Below are positions 58,200 to 64,000 of a stretch of 64,000 nucleotides of DNA, piece after piece (position 1 is the first letter of the stretch; each line of letters starts with the position of its first letter). The position numbers and the translations under genes are program-made. The notes beneath the pieces are model-generated. The model had not been told where the DNA came from. It searched no databases and saw nothing but the letters and a program-made list of their open reading frames with translations. Origin of the DNA: Schistocerca nitens (taxonomy: Eukaryota > Arthropoda > Insecta > Orthoptera > Acrididae); the NCBI RefSeq assembly GCF_023898315.1, contig NC_064616.1:710859389-710923388 (forward strand). Direction: 5' to 3'.

Positions 58200-60030
58200 T
58201 TGCCAACTGCTGGATCAGATATCTGAGAGCAACATATATACTGTAGAAAAGGAGGCATGACTGGAGTTACATGTTATAGGCAGGGATGATCCTTGTCAAA
58301 GCTAAAACATAACTATCAGTTGTTGTCTTGCCAAAGACAAAGTCCATATGTCACTTAGTTTCATGGTCTCTTCTTTCCTATTAAAATTAACCGTATATTT
58401 ATATATTTCAGTAGCTTCTCGACGTAATAGTTAGTCATTGTAGATACAATTTTTGTTTCAGAAAACTTCAGTTTGTCATTTCATGACAGAAGAGAGTGCT
58501 GTGTTACATCTAACTGGTGTATTTTCCCTAGTTAGCAAATACTTTTGTGTTCCTTCAGCCATGTGTTCTTGAGTAGCATGCTCTGCTACAGCCGATTTGT
58601 CTGTTTTCCCTAGTTGGCAAATACTTTTGTGTTCCTTTTGCCATGTCTTCATTCTGCTCTCGGTTGTTCCAATATAAACTTTACCACATGTATACAGAAT
58701 TTTATATACATCACATGCTGACAGAGGACAACATTTACCCTTTACAGATCAGAGGGCTTTACCTATTTACTTTGTTGGTCTAAAAACCAGTCTAATGTCA
58801 TGTTTCTGTAAAATCTTTCCAATCTGATCTGCTACGTTTTTAATGTGTTTCATGCTTGTCCTTTAGCTTTCCATTATTTGGTCATAGAATTCTGTTTTCT
58901 TCTTTCCCTGAGTAGCCATTATTCTTGAAAGCGTGCTTCACATATGTTAATTTGGTGTCTAGGTATTCCAGCGTGCAAATCCTTTTGGCTTTATCAACAA
59001 CACTTTTAATGACACTTTCTTTTTGTTGTAGATGGTGATAAGAGTTCTCCTGTAAATCTCTGTCCGTGTGTGTTAGCTTTTCGAAAACCTTATCTTCTCA
59101 TAACTAAAAGATCCAAGAAAGGTATTTTGTTGTCATTTTCTATTTCCATGGTGAACTGGTTTTTATTTAGAAAACCAAAGAATTCATCCTAACCTTTTTT
59201 ACCATGTGACTAGACCACGAATGTGTTATCCACAAACCGATACCATCGAGATTGTTTTTTATTTGCATTTTATAAAGCTGGCTTCAAATTTCTCCACATA
59301 GAAATTAACTATCGCGCGACCTAATCTGTTACCAATTGCTACACCATCAAGTTGCTCATTAAACTCACCATTGCATTGGAACTAACTATAAGTAAGACAA
59401 TGTCTGAAAAGAGCAGACAAATCTACTGGAAAAATATCCACTATACGAATCATAATTGCATTAATTGGGATCATAGTGAATAAAGCCTCTATGTCAAAAC
59501 TTGCAAGACTATCTTCAGGAGCCACTATTAGTCTTTCAATTTTCTCTATAAAATGATGCAAGTCTTACATATATCAGTCAGTTTTCTCAATGTATGGCTG
59601 TAAATGAGTAGCCAGATATCTTGCTATTTCATACATCAAGAATTGATAGCACTAATGATGGGTCTCAGAGGAAGATCACTTTTATGAATTTTGGGAAGTA
59701 GATTACTTTATCAGACTTTACCTACCTTTTTAAATAAAACCGCCTTTTTTGCTGCAACTTAATTTATTTTTCTCAGAAGCGTTTCATCTTTTTCTTACTC
59801 TAAGGCATCTCCATTGGAATCTAGAATGATACAGTTTTGTTATCTTTAGATTATCAAACAGTTCACATCACCTTTTTTATGTAAATAAGTAATTACCTGC
59901 CATTTGTTGGTATCTGCGTTTCCTGTCATCTGGTCTGGAGATTGCACTGCCACTTCATTTCTGAAACATAAGCACAATTTTGTATTCCAAAGTTTTTCTT
60001 TTACACTGTTCACCACATTTCTCCTCATCC
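58200..60030 (-). pseudogene. Penelope-like element B: RT and GIY-YIG relic
   Basis: Penelope-like retroelement, minus strand. RT blocks read DGVAIGNRLGRAIVNFYVEKFE (normally GVAMGSPLSP), VSVCG-HIRG in the catalytic YVDD place, then FTMEIENDNKIPFLDLLV. At 58560-58760 the GIY-YIG endonuclease appears as VYKILYTCGKVYIGTTESRMKT and KTDKSAVAEHA. Numerous stops. An upstream frame at 59846-60028 may be the N-terminus. It belongs to a different lineage from the element at 60440-63110. Confidence 0.78.
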
Positions 60031-60447
60031 TTTGTGGTGCAGTATTACTCTTCCGCCACTAGTTATACCTATTTGTTTGAACACTGTGCTTTTAATGACA
60101 TCAGTATTGTGAGTTCATCATGTGTTCCCGCCTGTTTGGTTTGTTTACTTGCATGTTGCCAACCTAACGAAGTGCAGTTGAAAACTATCATCTATCAATG
60201 GTGTTATATGTTTATATCTGTGTGTGTTTGGGTGTGGGGTGGTGGTGGGGGGGAGGAGGGGAGGTTGGTTGGTGGTAGTTTGTGTTGTAGTATGAATGTG
60301 ATAGCTGTTAGAGAGTGATTGAAAGCTTTGGTGATCAGCTGATTTGAGTTTTGGTTTAAATGTCCTGTGGAGGCGATCGTGGACAAGTGAGTGATTGTCA
60401 TTCAACAGGATTTTACTTTCTGCTTTGGTTTTTGGTAAGTGGTAATT

Positions 60448-60762
60448 TTATTGTGGGGTTAGGAGGTGTAGTTTTTTGTTGATTGTAATTATTTTCATGT
60501 CTTCTTCTCTAGCGATTGGTGTGTGGTTATGTTCTCTTAGGTGTTTTGCAAATGTGGAGTGGTTTGTCCCATACTTCAAGGTTCTCATGTGTTCTTTGTA
60601 ACTGAAATTAAATGTTCTACCTGTTTTTCCTAAGTAACTGCCATCACAAGTGTTACACTGTTGTTGATTATACCTGCTTTCTGGTATATGTCTCTGTTTT
60701 TTGTCAGTTTTTGGGTGTATTTTTGTATAGAATTGTCTGTTGTTTATGATGTGCTTGTTCAC
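60448..60762 (-). pseudogene. GIY-YIG endonuclease domain of Penelope-like element A
   Basis: Open for 104 codons. Contains CNTCDGSYLGKTGRTF (the second half of the GIY-YIG motif, here SYLG) and an EHMRTLKYGTNHSTFAKHLREHNH stretch with the usual His and Arg positions. It would nick the target for integration. It is cut off from its RT by the CR1 insertion. Confidence 0.82.
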
Positions 60763-60835
60763 TGTTGTTGTTGTGTGGTTTTTTTTCTTTTTTTAATGTT
60801 GGCTATTTGTTTCTGAGTTAGTGTCTGTATGCCAT

Positions 60836-61706
60836 TCTACATCTACATCTATATTTATACTCCGCAAGCCACCCAACGGTGTGTGGCGGAGGGCACTTTA
60901 CGTGACACTGTCATTACCTCCCTTTCCTGTTCCAGTCGCGTATGGTTCGCAGGAAGAACGACTGCCAGAAAGCCTCCGTGCGCACTTGAATCTCTCTAAT
61001 TTTGCATTCTTGATCTCCTCAGGAGGTAAAAGTAGGGGGAAGCAATATATTCGATACCTCATCCAGAAACGCACCCTCTCGAAACCTGGACAGCAAGCTA
61101 CACCGCGATGCAGAGCACCTCTCTTGCAGAGTCTGCCACTTGAGTTTGCTAAATATCTCCATAACGCTATCACGCTTACCAAATAACCCTGTGACGAAAC
61201 GCACCACTCTTCTTTGGATCTTCTCTATCTCCTCTGTCAACCCGACCTGGTACGGATCCCACACTGATGAGCAATACTCAAGTATGGGTCGAACGAGTGT
61301 TTTGTAAGCCTCCTCCTTTGTTGATGGACTACATTTTCTAAGGACTCTCCCAATGAATCTCAACCTGGCACGCGCCTTACCAACAATTAATTTTATATAA
61401 TCATTACACTTCAAATCGTTCCGTACGCATACTCCCAGATATTTTACAGAAGTAACTGCTACCAGTGTTTGTTCCGCTATCATATAATCATACAATAAAG
61501 GATCCTTCTTTCTATGTATTCGCAATACATTACGTTTGTGTATTTTAAGGGTCAGTTGCCATGCCCTGCACCAAGTGCCTATCCGCTGCAGATCTTCATG
61601 TATTTCGCTGCAATTTTCTAATGCTGCAACTGCTCTGTATACTACAGCATCATCCACAAAAAGCTGCATGGAACTTCCGACTCTATCTACATTGTGTAGC
61701 ATCTTG
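60836..61706 (-). mobile_element. CR1/Jockey-type LINE fragment inside Penelope-like element A
   Basis: The 3' tail (plus strand CTACATCTACATCTAT) is at 60836-60853. The 227-codon frame 61019-61702 holds MQLFVDDAVVYRAV (catalytic FVDD), WQLTLKIHKRNVL, SVKYLGVCVRNDLK, RPILEYCSSVWDPYQVGL and EKIQRRVVRFV. 5' truncated just upstream of the catalytic box. It is related to, but distinct from, copies B1-B3. Confidence 0.88.
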
Positions 61707-61749
61707 TGTTTTCTTTCATATTCTTCTGATTATTCTGTTTAATTGTTAT

Positions 61750-63100
61750 GGTACTGAGTATTTGTGTTTGGTTCTGTTGTATTGTTTGTGGTTTGCTGCT
61801 TTCTGCTTTTATTTTACTTTTAATTTTGTTGTTTAGCTGTGTGACTGTTACTATTGTAACCATTGTTTTGTGCTGTCTGCGTTATTGTGTCCAGTTAGTT
61901 GTGGTAGTTTTCTTTGGTGAGTGGCATTGTGTTGAGTCTATGGTGCATGTGTAGAAGTGTTGCTTGCTTTTGTGAGAGTGGGTGGTTTGAGGATTGGAGA
62001 ATGATAATGTCCATTGCTGTGGGTTTATGGTATATTTCAATCATGTGCATATTTTTTGTTTTTCGATTGTTGTATCCAGAAAGTTAATTTCATTATTCTG
62101 TTCTTTTTCAATTGTGAATTTTATGTTTTTCTGTACCTTGTTGATATCAGTATGTAGTTTTTCAAATTTTGTTTGTGGTTCGTCTGTTAAGCAAAGGCTG
62201 TCATCCATATACCTGAACCAGTATATGTTGTATTCTTTTGCTACCATTTTTGTGAAAATGATCCAGTCAATGTGGTTTACAAAAATATTTGCTAAGGCTC
62301 CTGGAACTGGGGACCCCATTGGTAATCCATCTTGTAAATCAAATTCATTATTGAACTGGAAGTATTTTTGTTCTATTATGAGTTTTATTAATGTGCATAC
62401 TTCATTAATCTGTTCGTCAAGGAGTTGACTATAAGTTTTCAGCTTCTCATCTGTGGTTTCTATTGTTTCTGGATGCTGGTATGTTGGAGTACATGGTTTC
62501 TGTATCAAATTAGAGGAGTGTTGCTATGTCTGGGATTTTTATATCTATTATTTGTTATTTAGCTGTGTAGTATTTATAATGGTTCTGTCTTCACGTACTT
62601 TGAAATTATCAGACAGTAATTTTAACACTCATTCTGCAAGCTTGTAAGTTGGGGGATTTTGTGAAATCCAGTATTAGCCTCACAGGAAGATTCGGTTTGT
62701 ATGGATCTTTGGGTGGCGTCAAAGGACAGGTGCAGTGTGATTAATATGTGTCAGCTTTCTTTTCTCTGTGTTATGCGGTACGACGTTTATATTTTTCAGA
62801 GTGTTTCTTATTTTTGTCTGGAATCGGTTTGTTGGGTCTCAATTTAATTTTTAATTTTATTTTGTAAGATGAATTCATGTAATTTTTCAGTGTATTGTTC
62901 TTTGTTTATAAGTACAACTGTGTTCCTCTTGTCTGCTTTTTAAATGATAATATTTTTATTTTGAAGTTTTCTGAGTTTTGCAGATTGAGTTTTTGTTGTT
63001 TTGTGTTGTTGTGTTTTCATACTGGTTATTATATTATGAGTTTCTTTTAGTTTACTAGTTCTCTGGTTAGGAATGAAAGCAGCAGTGTCAACATTGGATT
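61750..63100 (-). pseudogene. Reverse transcriptase of Penelope-like element A
   Basis: Best part is 62041-62508 (155 codons): LPMGSPVPGALANIFVN (the GSP motif), YWFRYMDDSLCLTDE (catalytic YMDD), IKFTIEKEQNNEINFLDTTI. The N-terminal portion to about 63100 is broken by stops but alignable with element C. The Penelope RT is expected to use the 3' end nicked by its own GIY-YIG domain. Confidence 0.85.
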
Positions 63101-63111
63101 AACTAGAGAAA

Positions 63112-63132
63112 TAGTAAAAAAAAAAAAAAAGG
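63112..63132. repeat. Junction with poly(A) between two inverted Penelope-like copies
   Basis: About 17 A residues at 63116-63132 mark the boundary between the minus-strand element A and the plus-strand element C. Both have their N-terminal ends here. Confidence 0.7.
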
Positions 63133-64000
63133 AATCCATAATATAATAACAGGTATGAAAACACAACAAAAAACACAGAATCTACAAAACTCAGAAAACT
63201 TAGGAGAAAACATGAAAATGTTATCATTTAAAAACAAGACAAGGGAACACAGTAGTACTTATGGACAAAGAACCATACATTGAAAAAAATACAATAATTT
63301 ATCTTACAAAATAACATTAAAAATTAAAATCAGACCCAACAAACAGATTCCAGACAAAAGTAAGAAACACTCTGAAAAATATAGACATCATACCGGATAA
63401 CACAGAGAAAAGAAAGCTGACACAGATTAATCCCACTGCACCTGTCCTCTGAAGCCAACCAAAGACGCAAAAACCGACTCTTCCTGTGAGACCAATACTG
63501 GATTTCAGAAAATCCCCCACTTACAAGCTTGCAGGATGCATGTTAAAATTACTGTCTGAAAATTTCAAAGTACATGAAGACAGAACCATTAAAAATACTA
63601 CAAAGCTAATACAACAAATAAAAGATATAAAAATCACAGACATAGCAATCTTCCTCTCATTCGATATAGAAAGCATGTATTCCAACAAATCAGTACCAGA
63701 AACAATAGAAATCACAGGTAAGAACCTGAGAACTTATAGTTAACTCCGTAATGAACAGATTAATGAAATATGCACATTAATCAAACTCATAACAGAACAA
63801 AAATTACTTCCAATTCAATAACGAATTTTATATACAAGAAGATGGATTACCAATGGGATCCCCAATTTCAGGAGCCTTAGCAAGTATTTTTGTAAACTGT
63901 AATGAACAGATCATTTTCACAAAAATAGTAACATAAGAATACAACATATTATATTCATTCAGGTATACAGATGACAGCCTTTGCTTAATAGATAAACCAC
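63133..64000 (+). pseudogene. Penelope-like element C, cut by window edge
   Basis: Plus-strand inverted relative of 62050-63080. The frame 63486-63743 reads MRPILDFRKSPTYKLAGCMLKLLSENFKVHEDRTI, then IAIFLSFDIESMYSN, the N-terminal RT region. Further on DGLPMGSPISGALASIFVN and YSFRYTDDSLCL, with Thr in the catalytic box (YTDD). Frame breaks near 63742 and 63820. The C-terminal part lies beyond the window. Confidence 0.82.

Larger units (their letters stand above)
60440..63110 (-). mobile_element. Penelope-like element A, interrupted by a CR1 fragment
   Basis: Minus strand, N-terminal end near 63110, C-terminal end near 60440. The CR1 fragment at 60836-61706 separates the RT part from the GIY-YIG part. 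The N-terminal third matches element C at 63133-64000 in inverted orientation. It encodes the RT plus GIY-YIG architecture typical of Penelope-like elements. Confidence 0.85.

Overview
The window looks like intergenic, repeat-saturated DNA from a large arthropod genome. No bacterial-style operons, rRNA or functional tRNA genes, and no credible single-copy host gene, were found. Almost everything recognisable is a transposable element or a relic of one. The set of families (tRNA-headed SINEs with a shared tail, a 5S rRNA-derived SINE, CR1/Jockey-type LINEs ending in GATGTA repeats, RTE/BovB LINEs ending in CAA repeats, Tc1/mariner elements, Penelope-like elements) suggests a polyneopteran insect, most likely a locust or grasshopper such as Schistocerca. 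That assignment is inference from repeat types, not from a marker gene.

Layout. 1-1800: two Tc1-like relics. 2333-5012: a 5'-truncated CR1-type LINE (minus) carrying a SINE. 5014-14268: a broken Tc1-like transposase gene split by a 9 kb element (5068-14038) with very long terminal inverted repeats (about 3.5 and 3.0 kb) and a TA target duplication. 15388-16500: Tc1, mariner and LINE fragments. 16607-17150: a foldback repeat. 18880-24750: three same-strand CR1-type LINE copies in a row, with two SINE insertions. 24825-30207: SINEs, a possible solo LTR, a LINE tail, three copies of a short dispersed repeat and a 5S-derived SINE. 31290-33250: two Tc1-like relics (minus). 34130-37720: a mariner-like relic (minus) split by a nearly full-length RTE LINE. 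39685-41106: a Tc1-like element with an uninterrupted 340-aa transposase. 41879-43141: a degenerate Tc1-like element with an unusual promoter-like repeat cluster. 44794-45047: a perfect 254-bp palindrome. 45590-50077: RTE LINE relics. 51366-52250: a MITE and an RTE 3' fragment. 52790-53498: a Gypsy integrase relic. 54120-57990: Jockey/CR1-type LINE relics. 58200-64000: three Penelope-like elements, two head to head, one interrupted by a CR1 fragment.

The only gene likely to make a full product is the Tc1-like transposase at 39840-40862. The most unusual object is the TA-flanked 9 kb element at 5068-14038. Removing it together with one TA rejoins the host transposase reading frame in phase, so its borders are supported to the base. 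It has no recognisable transposase and was presumably moved in trans. The three-level nesting (SINE in LINE, LINE beside Tc1, 9 kb element in Tc1; RTE in mariner; CR1 in Penelope) gives a relative history of activity.

Limits: all similarity statements come from reading the sequence and comparing stretches by eye. Family names at clade level are from recognised protein motifs. No database search or full alignment was run.
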